From: Chromera velia
Taxonomy: Eukaryota; Sar; Chromeraceae
Assembly (NCBI GenBank): GCA_018398765.1
Contig: JAHBMJ010001106.1
Location: forward strand, 69,969 to 133,968
Length of the DNA stretch: 64,000 nt
Direction of reading: 5' to 3'
Shown: piece by piece, positions 25,098 to 37,121 of the stretch
Layout of the letters: each line of letters opens with the position of its first letter
Numbering within the stretch: position 1 is the first letter of the stretch
The notes under the pieces: model-generated
Told to the model about the DNA's origin: nothing
Seen by the model: the letters and a program-made list of their open reading frames with translations, nothing else
The model's database searches: none
Made by a program: the position numbers and the translations under genes

Positions 25098-25924
25098 GTG
25101 TGTGCATGGTATTTATTACATAGCCTTCATTCCACCTGCCACCAGCCAGACAAACAAACAAGCACAGAGAGAGACAGACAGAGAGACAGAGACCCACCAG
25201 ATGTCGAGACCACACTCCCACTCACGAGTGCCCACGCCGTTCCTGAGGCGTCTCTGATGGCTCCCAGTTCCTGCAGACAGAGGGCAGAGAAGAGAAGAGA
25301 AGAGAAGAGAAGAGAACCCCAGAGGAAGAACAGCTAGAGGGCGCTTGAAGGAAGGAGAACGAGCAAAATGGTTTGTCAATTATACTCATCAAATGGCTCT
25401 GCCTCTTTCGACCAAAGACATTGGCATAACAAACTGAAACCCTTCTCTCTCTCAAAAAAAGGGGAGTAGAGAAAGGGAAAGCCACTGAAAGAGGGAAGGC
25501 AAAGCACACCAAATATAGAAAGACGTCCACCAGTGGAGAGGATGGAGGGAGGGAGCCTCACAAGCTTGCACAAAAGGGGACCTACGATGATCGTAAACAC
25601 GAGAGGGAGGCAACCGCAGGCATCTAGGGGCTTGGCAGACTGGTCGAGTCAATAACGAGACAGGAAAGGGAACCAAAGAAGTAAAGTCATGCGGAGAAGA
25701 GAGGGGTGAGAGGAAGGACCTACTGGGGGCTTGAAGAGTAGAAGTTCACAGAGAGCGATCAAGGCCGCAATGCCACAAGATTTGTCTGCGGAAAACGGAA
25801 TCAGGCAAGAGGGAAGGGACGGACAAGCATGCTCACCCAAATAGAGAAACATATACGAATGCAGATACACACACAGATACACACACCGAGACACACGCAA
25901 AACACACTCTGAGAGAAACAAATA

Positions 25925-25999
<75 letters not shown>

Positions 26000-27864
26000 A
26001 GAGGCACTGGGAGAGAAAGGTGGCGGGAGCGAAGACGAACACACACACACTCACATTAACATAGATTAGGAAAGAAATTGCTCCAAGGGAAAGAAAAAAC
26101 AAACTGACAAAGAAACGACATCGATGAAACCTTCCCCGATCGGAGAAGCGCCTGCAGAAAAAGAAACACCTCATCATGCAGAAAAAACGCACGCCATGCG
26201 TTTTCACTGTGCTACTGTGATCACAATCACAATCCCGCAGCATGGCGCAGTTACTCAGCGGGACGACAAATTCAATGCACAACAGGCAGAAGCGAGAAAC
26301 TGAAAGTGGTCCCCTCATTGGATGCACATGCAGACCCGTGAACGGCAACAGAATGCAGCACGTGGAGAGTAATAAAGACAAAAGAATGAGAAGAAATCAA
26401 GCTCTCTTCTGCTTGTGTAATCACGGAAGCTAACGCGACTCCCCTCCTCAGCCTGCCAAAGCATGTGCCTGAGCAGTTCCATGCCTGGGAGTTCAAAAGC
26501 ACACCACAATGCATCTGCATAAAAGCAACCTCCCCCAGCTTCTCTCTCCCATCCACCCAGCCCACCTCCTGTCCCACGTTTGCGCCTGCATAGAACAGAC
26601 ACGAGACCAACGCCACCAAGTCTCCAATCAGAGGCTCAGGGGACGACCCGCTCTCCCCCCCTCCCTCCCCAGACTGAAGGACAACGTCAGCATACAGAAT
26701 GATGCCAAACCCAACCTGAAGTGACGCACGCAAAAGAGGTCTGAGTGTCTGATCGCAAGGAGTACATGCAGCAAACGAGCATTTGTTGTTCACAAACATC
26801 CAGCAGGGCACGTGCGCTCGACAGTTTTACAACAGAGGCGACAAAAACGGATGGAATCCTCCCCAATTCCCGAGAACCCTGTCTGCACTTCTCTTTTCCC
26901 GTCGTCAAGACCACCCATTCTCTGTTGACATCCCATCTGCAGGGCCTCCGAAGGACCCGACAAACAAACACATGAGGGCACCAGAATGAAAAATGAGAGA
27001 AAAAAAGTTATCCCTCACCCACCACCTTAAATTTGCTGGAATCACACCGCCAACAGTCCCACTCCACGCACGCATTGTCAAGCACTCATCCACAGACCGA
27101 CCAATGCGATGAGGGCACTGCAGAAGTGTACCGCCCTATACCGGCACCCCAGGAAGAAAATGGACCCCAACAGCACCAGAGGAATTGTGAAGCAGTCCAG
27201 TAGCATCACCGACGCAACCGACGTCTTCGAGAACGCCACAATCGAAAGAAAGTTTGCATGCACATCACAAAAGGCCACAAACCCCAAGAGGAACCAAACC
27301 TTCCGGTCCGACCATCCCTGTTCGTCTCCCCCCCTCACCCTCACTTCCCTGCCCTCTGCTACCAGCCCCGCACCCTGAAGCGCCGTCTCGTCTCCTTCCC
27401 CTTCTCCCACAGACTCTATTGTCTCCTCAATCATTCCCTGTCCGTCTCCTCCCCCCCTGCCCACCCCAACGGCTGCCGTCTCCTCGGGATCCTCTGGGGC
27501 CTCTGCGTCCTCCTGTCCCGTCTCGCCGTCTCCTTCTGATGCCGTGTCCAGGGCTTCGTGCCGCCGTCTACTTCGTTCCCCAACTTTCTCCAGGAGAAGA
27601 CTCGCCGGTCCGACCTGCAAAAAAGCACGCCAGGTCTTTTAAAAACAAAACGAGCCCAAGAGAAGACGAGAAGAGCAGAGGAGAGACGGGTGGACTGACC
27701 ACAAGGTAGATCAAGAGGACCTGGCTGAAAGGCACGGAGAGTCTCTCGAAGTGGAACGCGGCCTTCGTGAACGTCCCCGCAGAGGTGGAACTCAGGGAAA
27801 TCACTTGCCCGAGAAGGACGGGTTGGGACAGAATGGACCACACAGAGCTAAAGATGTTCATCAT
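23325..27864 (-). CDS. SLC35F-type drug/metabolite transporter (8 exons, 616 aa)
   Basis: A multi-pass carrier of the drug/metabolite transporter superfamily, SLC35F1/F2 (DUF914) branch; the substrate of this branch is poorly known. Exons: 27864-27700, 27614-27102, 26715-26566, 26151-26109, 25785-25724, 25270-25198, 24563-24383, 23988-23325. All joins keep frame. Family landmarks: LLGQVISL in the first membrane segment, DVHANFLSIVAF, TSVASVMLLDCFTIPLVLL, YRAVHFCSALIALVG, GDLVALVSCLFYAGANVGQE, a final helix pair with FFNLSMLTSDAF, and FAVVISAVCAF. Two oddities: an acidic, Gly/Glu-rich insert of about 90 residues between the first two membrane segments, and a hydrophilic C-terminal tail of about 220 residues. 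I took the start as MMNIF because the upstream frame is closed by a TGA; an extra 5' exon is possible. The last exon could also end at the CAC CTG TGA just after exon 7, giving a protein without the tail. Confidence 0.9.
25926..25994. repeat. (CA)n(GA)n compound microsatellite
   Basis: Lies in the transporter intron between the exons at 26109 and 25785. On the transcript strand it reads (TC)n then (TG)n. Confidence 0.9.
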
Positions 27865-28376
27865 GCAGATAGAACGAGAGACCAAAGACTGGCAGACAGA
27901 GGAGACGGGAAATGCGATCAAAAGCAAGAGCCTCCCTCATTCGAGCGCTTCTATTGAAGACGCGCATTTACATTCCATTTGGACAATGTACAAGGCAACG
28001 GTTAGCATAGTATACGCGCAGTCACACCGCAACAAACTCTCTGAATGCTTCCTGGCCAGTACTGGCCGACCACTGCGCGGTTCTCGAAAGCATTCGGCCG
28101 GGCCCCCGGGGCGCCCGCATGCGTCCAAAAGTCGTACACGTAGGAAGCGCGCGCGCACGCGTGCGAGCGAGAAAAAAAAAAAAGGAGTAAAAATCCATGC
28201 ATGCATGCATGTGCACAAAAATATATAAAAGAGACTCTCAGATCGATCGAGTCGGATGGAATTAAAGCAGCAGAAGTGACACATCCCTAACCGAAGTCTC
28301 TACCTGACAGACCTCTCTGTAAGACCCTACAAATTGCACTGACGGAGTAATTGGCGGGCAGCTTGGGGTCTGACAG
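27865..28376. promoter_or_regulatory. Probable divergent promoter region
   Basis: Lies between the transporter start (minus) and the first kinase-like exon (plus). It contains a GC-rich segment at about 28095-28170 with GGGCCCCCGGGGCGCCCG-type self-complementarity and CGCGCGCACGCGTGCG, then an A12 run and ATGCATGCATGCATG. The CG-rich near-palindrome resembles the one at 10513-10565. Function is inferred. Confidence 0.35.
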
Positions 28377-29353
28377 GAATCCGGCAGAGAATATTTCGGG
28401 GGACAGAAGAGGTCAGTGAGGATTGTGGCAACTTCCCTCACTCTTTTCCGCTCCACCTCGCTCTCGCATGCTTACAATGAATGTTGCGTTGTTTGCAGTG
28501 GATCGTATCCAAACATTACGATGAAGACCAAGAACTTAGCCAAGAAGGGAACATCATTTATGGAGACAAGGTGGACGTGTTTTCCTTGGGGTGTCTCCTC
28601 TCTTGGCTTCTCTCTGGCTATCTCTCGTTTGAGAACCGACAGACACGCAGCTCCAAAGGACCTATTCCTTTCTTTGAGCAGAGAATCCCGAAGAACCATG
28701 CACCATATGGTTTCCTACCTGGACTCCATGGATTTCCCCAACTCCACCATCCCGGTAGCCTACACGGCTGCTCAGGCAGCTCAAGATGGGAATGGAGACT
28801 CAAACAGTGAGTCTGCTCTGAGTATGATCCCTCCTGCAACTAACTTCCTTATCTTGAAGGAGCCCGATCAAGACAGTGACGTCACCGAGGAGGAAGAGGA
28901 CGAGGAGCGCGAGCGTGCCTCAGAGGAACTCGAGCACGATCGCATTGAGCAGCCGAGGGAGGAGGTTGACAACAACAGGGACCCAGAGGATACCGATATC
29001 ACTGAGTACGAGCCCGAGGATGATAACCCTGACAATCTCTCAGGAAAGAGAGAGCCCCAGGGCGGCACCTCAGAGCACCATGATGACGACATCTCCGAAG
29101 CGTTCTTCCGCCTTAGCGAAGAACCTCAGGAGAGAAGGCAGCTCGCAAGAGATGAGTATGAGTGGCCTATTCAGGGCCGCACAGCCCATCTACCTCTTAA
29201 ACCCCTCCGCCCATTGAGGACCGGGCACTCATGGACTGGGACGAGTTGGAGACGGCTATGGAGGCGCATTTGGACGAATTCATCGCATCGATAGCGGGTG
29301 TAAGAATCCGTGAAACACCTGGAGCTGAGGCGCTCCTGAGGGTAACGGTCCAA
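28377..29353 (+). pseudogene. Protein-kinase-like C-lobe with frameshifts
   Basis: Exon 28377-28411 joins in frame to the exon at 28499 to give RGTEEWIVSK and then GDKVDVFSLGCLLSWLLSG. The first part resembles the activation-segment end GTxxW-x-APE, as in IRE1/PEK-type kinases, but the APE residues are absent. The second is a clear kinase subdomain IX (DVxSLG). After residues SFEN the frame shifts by one base to an acidic, Glu/Asp-rich stretch (PDQDSDVTEEEEDEERER), and near 29195-29225 it shifts again to PIEDRALMDWDELETAMEAH, ending at a GTAAGT donor at 29354. The two shifts sit in short homopolymers, so sequencing errors are as likely as decay. The N-lobe and catalytic loop are not seen. Confidence 0.5.
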
Positions 29354-29533
29354 GTAAGTCAAGCAAACGGACATGACACGTAGTGAGGTATTCTTCACGC
29401 TCGTACATGATGACTCACATGGTCCTGTAGTTCACCTTTCATGCAGCTCAATGACGTGCAGTGCAAAAGATCGGAGGTTCTCTGTCAATTTGTAGTTTCC
29501 ATGATGAGACACACCGCTGACGATATCTGATGA

Positions 29534-29869
29534 NNNNNNNNNNNNNNNNNNNNNNNNNNNNNNNNNNNNNNNNNNNNNNNNNNNNNNNNNNNNNNNNNNN
29601 NNNNNNNNNNNNNNNNNNNNNNNNNNNNNNNNNNNNNNNNNNNNNNNNNNNNNNNNNNNNNNNNNNNNNNNNNNNNNNNNNNNNNNNNNNNNNNNNNNNN
29701 NNNNNNNNNNNNNNNNNNNNNNNNNNNNNNNNNNNNNNNNNNNNNNNNNNNNNNNNNNNNNNNNNNNNNNNNNNNNNNNNNNNNNNNNNNNNNNNNNNNN
29801 NNNNNNNNNNNNNNNNNNNNNNNNNNNNNNNNNNNNNNNNNNNNNNNNNNNNNNNNNNNNNNNNNNNNN
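29534..29869. other. Assembly gap (N)
   Basis: 336 unresolved bases followed by a run of 13 G. The junction is suspect, and the sequence on the two sides may not be adjacent in the genome. Confidence 0.98.
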
Positions 29870-30113
29870 GGGGGGGGGGGGGAATTCGAATCTGTATGGG
29901 GACGGGAAGGTTTTGGGGCGAGAGTCTGAACGGAGTTGAATGCACGATAGATTACAAAGAAAAGAAAGCCAGAAAAAGAAGAGATGAAAGAAAAAAAGGG
30001 TTGCGAATGAACAGATGGACGGACTCAGTCTGATGGATGCAAGGAAAGGAAGGCTGGAGGAAGGGAGGATGCAAGAATGGAAGAAAGGGGAAGATGTGCA
30101 GAAAGAAAAAAAA

Positions 30114-30160
<47 letters not shown>

Positions 30161-30541
30161 AAGAAAGAAAGAAAGGGATAGAAAGCGCATGAAGGACAAG
30201 ATACCTGTGTCCTTTCATTGGTCGATGAGGCATAATCTTGGGGAGGGATGGATGGAAGGATCGGGGGAGGGCTGTTACAGTAACATATGGAGAAAGACGG
30301 AAGAAATAAGAAAGAAAAGGGAGACGGAAAAAAGGGTGGTAAATGAAGAAACTATCTTTTCAAGCATGCTTGCGTCGCTCACAGCGATCCAGATGAAGCA
30401 GCAGGCTTATGCATGTTCAGACGTGCAGACACACAGACAGACAGACAGACAGACAGACAGACTGAGTAGGACAGACAGACAGATAGACAAACAGACAGAC
30501 AGACAGACAGACCAAGTAGGACAGACAAACAGAAAGAGTCG

Positions 30542-30575
<34 letters not shown>

Positions 30576-30606
30576 TAGACAGACCGAGTAGGACAGACAG
30601 ACAGAC

Positions 30607-30642
<36 letters not shown>

Positions 30643-30714
30643 TGAGAGATAGACAGACAGACAGACAGATAGACAGACCGAGTCAGACAGACAAACAAAA
30701 AGACAGAGCGAGTC

Positions 30715-30747
<33 letters not shown>

Positions 30748-30980
30748 GCCAACCAGACAGCCAGCCAGACAGCCAGAGAAACAGACAGACAGACAAGTTG
30801 AATATGTACGTTTTTTTTTTTCTTTTTAAATTTTTTTAAAAAAATTTCAGACGCTTCTTCGTCTTCTTCTTCTTCTTCTTCTGCTTCTGCTTCTTCTTCT
30901 TCTTCTGCTTCTGCTTCTGTTTCTGCTTCTGCTTCTACTTCTGCTTCTGCTTCTTCTTCTTCTTCTTCTTCTTTCACACA
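29870..30980. repeat. Mosaic of simple repeats
   Basis: In order: G13, GAAA/GA tract (30105-30176), (CAGA)n with GAGTAGGA interruptions (30428-30795), T/A runs, and (TTCTTCTGC)n (30852-30972). No credible exon is seen. Confidence 0.85.
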
Positions 30981-31290
30981 GAAAAACCAAAAAAAGTAAA
31001 AAAGAGAAAAACAAAAACAAAAATCAGACAGTGCAGAAGCAGCAGACAGGCAATTTGAAAGAGACAGATGAGGAGACAGCTAGAGAGACAGACAGAAAGA
31101 CAGGCAGAGGGAGACAGACACAGAGAGACAGAGGCCGACAGAAAAATAGAACGCCTACGCACCCGCCTGCCTGACTGCTTGATACACTAAATCATTCAGA
31201 ATGTAACTGCATGACTGACTGACTGGCAGTATCAGGACGCACTGAGTCAAGCTCAGGATTCTCTTGCTTCTGCATTATATACACCTGCAG

Positions 31291-33246
31291 AAGTGGGTGA
31301 TGGGACAACCCGTCCATAAGAGGGACTTTGACCTGGCTAGGACTCTGCGCACATATGAAGATGAGGGAACCAACGTCCCCTTCTTTGAGTGAGTGGGCGG
31401 TCGCGGGTTCTTTGAAAAAGTCACGATTTTAAAATTTCAAACTGTTGTCTTCACAGCCTGTGGCCGTTGAAGCTCCTTAATTGCTTTCTTGGAAAAATCT
31501 TCTTGAGAAAAGCCTAGAACTTGTTATTTCAATAATTTCTCTTTGTGCGGAAGTGTACGTGGAATCTTTTATTCAAGAGTACAAGCGAATGTGCCCTGTT
31601 TGAATGGTTACGACTCTCTCATCAATAGATGTTGGGGAACCACTCGGGGAAGAAACAGTCCGTTTCACAGAATACGTTGCATCTCAGACCCAATTCGTTT
31701 GTGCTTCTGTGTCGCAACGCGGCTTGTTTCTTTTGCCGCAGCGCTGCGTAGGGTCAAATGAACTTTCTCTTCAATCGCCTCTGCATATGCAGTTGAACAG
31801 CTGGTTCTTTCTTGAATGTTTGCAGCTGCAGCAGATTGCGCCACCCGTTTTGCACGCAGTCCTTCCCCCCCCGGGAATGGGACCTGTCTCCTGCGCTCAG
31901 GGTCTTGTGCCTCGAGACTTTACAGAACTGCAAGGCTCCCCAACGTCGGTTGCGTCCCCTCAAGATGCCACCATGCTCATCAAGGGCTCTGCCCCTCCCA
32001 CCCTCTCCCTGATTGTAAAAGGCTTAATTATCTTACTGGCCGCTTGAATGATGCAGCAAGGGACACCGTGTGGGAAAGGTTCAACTCGATGCAAGTTTGA
32101 CAAATTTAAGGAACACATCTCTTTCAGCATACTCATTCTTCTACATATGTCTGCGTGTGTCTTTGTCCGTGTGTTGGATTTTGATCAGGATTAACGACTT
32201 CAACGACTCTGGATGGGTCGTCCCCGCGGGGGCTGAAATCCTTCCTTGGCTGCGCGTTGCAGCCCTTCCTCCAGGCTTTGAATTGGAGGAAGGAAAAAAA
32301 TGAGCGAAGTCTGGACATTGAGGGACTCGATTCATCTGAAAAAAGTTTCTCTCCCGAGCTGAGCTACTGTGTGTAACAGAGCTGTACAAGCTGTGCTTAC
32401 GGCTCCAGGGTACGCCACTGATCCGGTGTTGTTGCCACTTGTCTTTTATCATTCTTTAGACCAATCACATCTCTTTGTGGTTCAATCGCTTCTTTGCGTA
32501 CGTCTACATCAAGCCATGACGGTCAAAAGGCCCAGATTGTGTATGTCAATGTCATTATTTTCTTGCATGATTGGCTTTTTGGTAAGCTTGCTGTAGGTGT
32601 TTGTGGGTTGCTGCCTAACAATTGCTCTTCTGGTTGATTGTATTGGTCATCTCAAAGGATCAAGGGAGCTGTTCGGTTTTATCCATTTTGAATATGGAAT
32701 CGATCGATTCTTTTTATGCTTTCTGCAGGTACGCTCTTCGGGCCAAGGTTTTCGAAAACGAGATCGATAAACTAGAAACTCCCTTCGATGCCACCGGAAT
32801 CGTGATCAGATTGCAGATATGAATCGTTGTACAGGTTTGATATTGCTAGACTGCTGAATTTCAAAGCGTTTCTGGCTGACAGATATGATTGGTCGACGTC
32901 ATCTCCTTCGATCTGCCGTGTCTGTGTGTCAACTGCTGCGACATGCACATACATTCAATACGACCATGTCTCCCGACTTTGATGTTTTCGAGCTTGGTAG
33001 GGCTGTAACCCACACAATGTACGCTCTCTTTTCGATGAGCCGTTCGATGCATTCTTGAATCTTCTCACTCCTTCATGCAGTAATGCCATCTCTGAAGAAC
33101 TAGACCTAGAGGACGTAAGCGAGAAAGAGAGGGTGGTGGGCAGAACATGGAAGGATAGAACACAAGGCTACTTCGATATGAGAACCGCGAGGGGAACTGT
33201 GGAGGTGACAGAAGGGACAATGGACGCACTCAAGTCGCATCTGCAG
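31291..33246 (+). CDS. Further exons, possibly of the kinase-like gene
   Basis: Several blocks look coding and have splice signals. 31291-31388: KWVMGQPVHKRDFDLARTL, donor GTGAGT. 31826 to about 32030: QIAPPVLHAVLPPPGMG, then RDFTELQGSPTSV. 32192-32300: INDFNDSGWVVPAGAEIL. 32730-32822: YALRAKVFENEIDKLE. 33081-33246: NAISEELDLEDVSEKERVV, donor GTTGGG. Phases do not all agree between blocks, so I cannot give a single open reading frame. They may continue the kinase-like gene at 28.4 kb across the gap. No domain is recognised. This could be a diverged or decaying gene. Confidence 0.35.
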
Positions 33247-33649
33247 GTTGGGTGTGACAGTCAGTAGTGGATATGTGTCGGTTCGTGGTATTTTGTGTCT
33301 ATTGTGATCCTGCACATGACCTTTACACACCTTCACATGTAGAGACGTGTATAGATCGTAGTGTAGTTTTGGATCCGTTACTGTTCTACTTTAGCTGAAA
33401 GAGTGTTGTCAAAACTTTGTAAGAGCCGTGGTTTTGTTTGGCCAAATGGAATTAAATTACAAGATCAGATTCTGTTTGATTCCGGTCGATCACGTGTTGT
33501 GATAGAAGTGTTATCTTCTTCAGAGCTCATACAGCAAGCAGGACTGCGTAATCAGTGAATAATTCACAGTGACTGTAACAGTTCCTTTGTGTGGTTCCGA
33601 TGCTTTTGCTGTTGCGTGCAGCTGGATGAGTTTATTCAAATTCGTTGAG

Positions 33650-33714
33650 GCACTTATCGAGGTAAGAAAAGAAACGATTCGATTGAGGCGCTCCTTCTTG
33701 AATTCCAAATTGGT
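33650..33714. repeat. Duplicated 65-bp module, copy 1
   Basis: The sequence around GTAAGAAAAGAAACGATTCG recurs at 35888-35952 in the same orientation with four or five differences. The copy starts at the end of a candidate exon and runs into the intron. Confidence 0.85.
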
Positions 33715-33824
33715 CTAACTCCTGCGCGTCTGCCCCTTGTATGTTCGAGTCTGATCTTAAAGTTTCTGTAAGAGGACTCAGAGGAGGCATGCATGAGGAG
33801 ATGCCGATAATCCCGCTTGGGGGA

Positions 33825-34775
33825 GACAGACAGGAAGGCAGGCAGGCAGGCAGCGGTAGTCAGACAGACTACAAATGTTCTTTTTTACTTCTCTCGCTTT
33901 CTGATGAATCACACATATCAGACAGACAGTTAAGCAAGTAGACGAGCGGACAGACAGGCAGGGAGACAGCTGGGTAAACAGGCAGGTAGTCAAAAAGACT
34001 ATATGACATTGTCCTTCTTTACTTCTCTCTCTTTCACAAATTCAGACAGACAGGCTAGACAGGCCGGAAGACAAGCAGGCAGGCGGGCAGGCAGGCAGGC
34101 AGGCGGGCAGGCAGGCAGGCAGGCAGGTAGAAAGACAGGGAAGCAGACAAGCAGGCATGTAGACAGGCAGACAGGCAGGCAGGTAGGCAGGTAGAAAGAC
34201 AGGGAAGCAGACAGGTACATAGGCAGGCAAGCAAGCAGGAAGAGAGGCAGGCAGGTGGATGAGCAAGCAGGCGAGCAGGTAGACGGGGAGGCAAAGAGAC
34301 CGGCAGATAGATGGATGGCAGGGGGTAGGCAGATAGATAGGCAGACAGCCAGGATCGAAGAGAAGAGGCAGGTGGAGATGAGGAGATGAGCAGTAGACGG
34401 GAAGGCAAAGAGATCGGCAGACAGATGGACGGCAGGCGGGTAGGCAGACAGACAGGCAGACAGCCAGGATCAAAGAGAAGAGGCAGGTGGAGGCGAGCAG
34501 ACGAGCAGTAGACGGGAAGGCAGACAGACAGGCAGGCAGACGGGCAAGCAAGCAGTTAGGCAGGCAGTCAGGCAGTCAGTCAGAACTCCGGTAGGCAAGC
34601 AAGAAGACTGCTAGTCAGGTAAAAAGAGTCTTAAAAGACAGACTAGAAAGACAGACAGGAAGGCCGGCAGATAAGTAGGAAGGAACACAGGCTAGAAAAC
34701 AGACAGATGGGCAGGCAGGCAGGCAGGCAGGCAGGAAGACATGCAAATGGGCATGCAGGCAGGAAGCTGGGCAGA
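33825..34775. repeat. (GGCA/CAGA)n degenerate tetranucleotide array
   Basis: About 0.95 kb dominated by GCAG, GGCA and CAGA units, with a longer internal duplication: two blocks around CAGGATC(G/A)AAGAGAAGAGG near 34350 and 34465. The Cys/Leu/Pro-rich minus-strand frames are repeat translations. Confidence 0.85.
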
Positions 34776-35435
34776 TAGGCAGGCAGCCTCTATATCTTAT
34801 GCGTGCGTGCGTATACGTTTGCGTATATGTGTGCCAACATGTGCGTGTATTACGTATGAGTCTGACTCAGTCTGTCTGTCTGTCTGTGGCTCGCACAGTC
34901 GTATGGTCATGGTTATAGAATGGTTTCAAATTGGACTGTCAGTGCCTGTATGAGGCCGGCCGTCGGTCGTGGAACAGAATGGAATGGACTTGAGTGCTGG
35001 CGAAACTGTGCGCCTGTCTGTGCCTCTCTGTCATTGCATGTGATCTCGTGTCATATCTGTGCCACTGGGTCAACTATCTTTCCGAAGGTCTGTGTCACAA
35101 TTCAAGGATGTTCAAGGCATTCATGGTTCTCCTTTTTTTCCGCATGCGGCGTACAGACACACCCTCCGCCACCCTCTATCTCTCTTCTTTCATTATCCTG
35201 ACTTTCTGTCTTTCGTGCTCCCCTCCTCCAATTATCCTATGCTCTCCTTCCCCCGTCGACTGCCCATTTTTTTTTGTTCCCACTTCCTCAAATTTCTACT
35301 CCCTGCATGATACTCTTTGATGGCCTTTGATGAGAAAGCCCCCTGATGCTGCTGTTCAGGCACCGTGCGAAAAGCGACCGTGGTCCGCCTCTCTGGGCCC
35401 GGCAAAGAGAAGGCAGACGAACTTTCAAGAGGAGA

Positions 35436-35760
35436 AACAGGAACAGGGACAGGAGCAGGAACAGGAACAGAAACAAGAGCAGGGGGAACAGAAACAGGAG
35501 CAGGAGGAACAGGAGGAACAGGAACAGGAACAGGAACAGGAGCAGGGGGAACAGAAGGAACAGAAACAGGAACAGGTACAGAAACAGGAGCAGGAGGAAC
35601 AGGAACAGGAGGAACAGAAACCGGAGCAGGAGGAACAGGAGGAACAGGAACAGGTACAGAAACAGGAGCAGGAGGAACAGGAACAGGAGGAACAGAAACC
35701 AGAGCAAGAGGAACAGGAGGAACAGGAACAGGAGGAACAGGAACAGGAACAGGATCAAGG
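35436..35760 (+). repeat. GGAACA/GGAGCA hexanucleotide minisatellite, Gln/Glu-coding
   Basis: A hexamer array with a higher-order period of roughly 90 bp (a block with ACAGGTACAGAAACAGGAG appears twice). In one plus-strand frame, open from 35327 to 35824, it encodes about 110 residues of alternating Q and E, preceded by [15 protein letters not shown]. The other two frames are also open because of the hexamer, so coding status is undecided. Confidence 0.75.
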
Positions 35761-35887
35761 TCAGCCGAAACCGCTCAGTCAGTCGAGTGCTGTGCACGGG
35801 TACATCAGCATAACGTTTGTATAATCAATTTTGCACACTGTGCACAGTATGACTTGTTTTCGGAAGTTTGCTGGGCTGTGTAGAGAG

Positions 35888-35952
35888 CCACTTATTGACG
35901 TAAGAAAAGAAACGATTCGATTGAGGCGCTCCTTCTTGAATTCCGAATTGGT
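35888..35952. repeat. Duplicated 65-bp module, copy 2
   Basis: Second copy of the module at 33650-33714. It again begins just before a GTAAGA that could serve as a splice donor. Confidence 0.85.
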
Positions 35953-36132
35953 ATAGCCAAGCAGCGACAGCCCCCTACATTTAGTTTCTCTTACATGCAA
36001 GGAAGCACCCAAAACCAGCCCCAGGTCCGAATGTAAATCTGTACAGACAATCATAAAACAGAGCTCAAAACTCTGAAGCCAAGCGTTTTGGCGTTTCTTG
36101 GCGTCTCTGAGCTTCTCCCCCCCCCNCCCTCT

Positions 36133-36256
36133 CTCTCTCTCTCTCTCTCTCTCTCTAAGACAGTGTGTGTGTATATATGTGTGTGTATGTATGTTTGTAT
36201 GTGTGTGTGTGTGTGTGTGTGTATGTGTGTGCGCGCGCGCGCGTGTGTGTGTGTGT

Positions 36257-36350
<94 letters not shown>

Positions 36351-36358
36351 GTATGTGT

Positions 36359-36402
<44 letters not shown>

Positions 36403-36410
36403 GTATGTGT

Positions 36411-36454
<44 letters not shown>

Positions 36455-36462
36455 GTATGTGT

Positions 36463-36507
<45 letters not shown>

Positions 36508-36508
36508 A
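36133..36508. repeat. (CT)n(GT)n microsatellite
   Basis: A short CT tract then about 345 bp of GT with GTAT interruptions that repeat every 60-70 bp. It ends 11 nt before the acceptor of the next candidate exon. One N sits at 36126. Confidence 0.95.
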
Positions 36509-36519
36509 CTGTGGCTCAG

Positions 36520-37121
36520 GTCTACACATCTTTCGAGATGGAATTCAAGTCTTTTAGGGATGGAACCGTGGGAAGTTGTCCTGGTTTGGCAAATACCGGA
36601 TACGACGAAGCCCAGCAAGGCCACATCCAGTATGCAGACGTGGCCACCATCTTGGAAGTGATGCGCCGATGCCTTGGGCGTCTGCCTGGCTGGGGGATCG
36701 GCCATCCCCTTTTCGATTTTGCTGTGTGGCTGCAGGAGGGCAGAGCTGACAAATCGCCCCCTGATGTCCGAAGTGTGTATACCACTTTCTGAAGTGGTGG
36801 AAGCGGAACGGCGCTGCGACAGAACTTGCAGCCCTCGGCTCTTCCCCTCTCTCTCAATCCACCCTAATCCTCTTCGAGTACGCCATGTCAACGAAGAGAA
36901 GGATTGCGGGTTTCCGGACGGGCACGCTGCAAATGATCGGGACTGCAGCCTCTGCCTCTCGACGAGTTTTGTTCGACCGCGAGACGCTGGCTGGACTGAC
37001 CGACAGCAACACAGGAGCTTGCCCATTGAACACGATGGTCAGAAACGAGATCGTCAATGCCCTGAGCTCCAAACGGCTGCAGCTGCCGCTGTTCCCCCCC
37101 TATTTCCCGCTTTTCCCCTAG
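36520..37121 (+). CDS. Unrecognised terminal exons
   Basis: After an acceptor CTCAG at 36519, a frame reads VYTSFEMEFKSFRDG, then GYDEAQQGHIQYADVATIL and FDFAVWLQEG, and closes at 36792. A second frame opens after TTGCAG at 36831 (STLILFEYAMSTKRRIAGF, DRETLAGLTDSNTG) and ends at 37121. They join in frame if GTGTGT at about 36773 is used as a donor, giving a 59-nt intron. I recognise no family. These may be the 3' end of the gene seen at 28.4-33.2 kb, or a separate gene. Confidence 0.4.

Noticed and set aside
30428-30795. Regular CAGA repeats as a possible CRISPR array
   Set aside because: No repeat-spacer structure and a eukaryotic context; it is a simple tetranucleotide repeat.
35779-37026. 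415-residue minus-strand frame
   Set aside because: Its centre is GT-repeat translation and it is antisense to the better-supported exons at 36520-37121.
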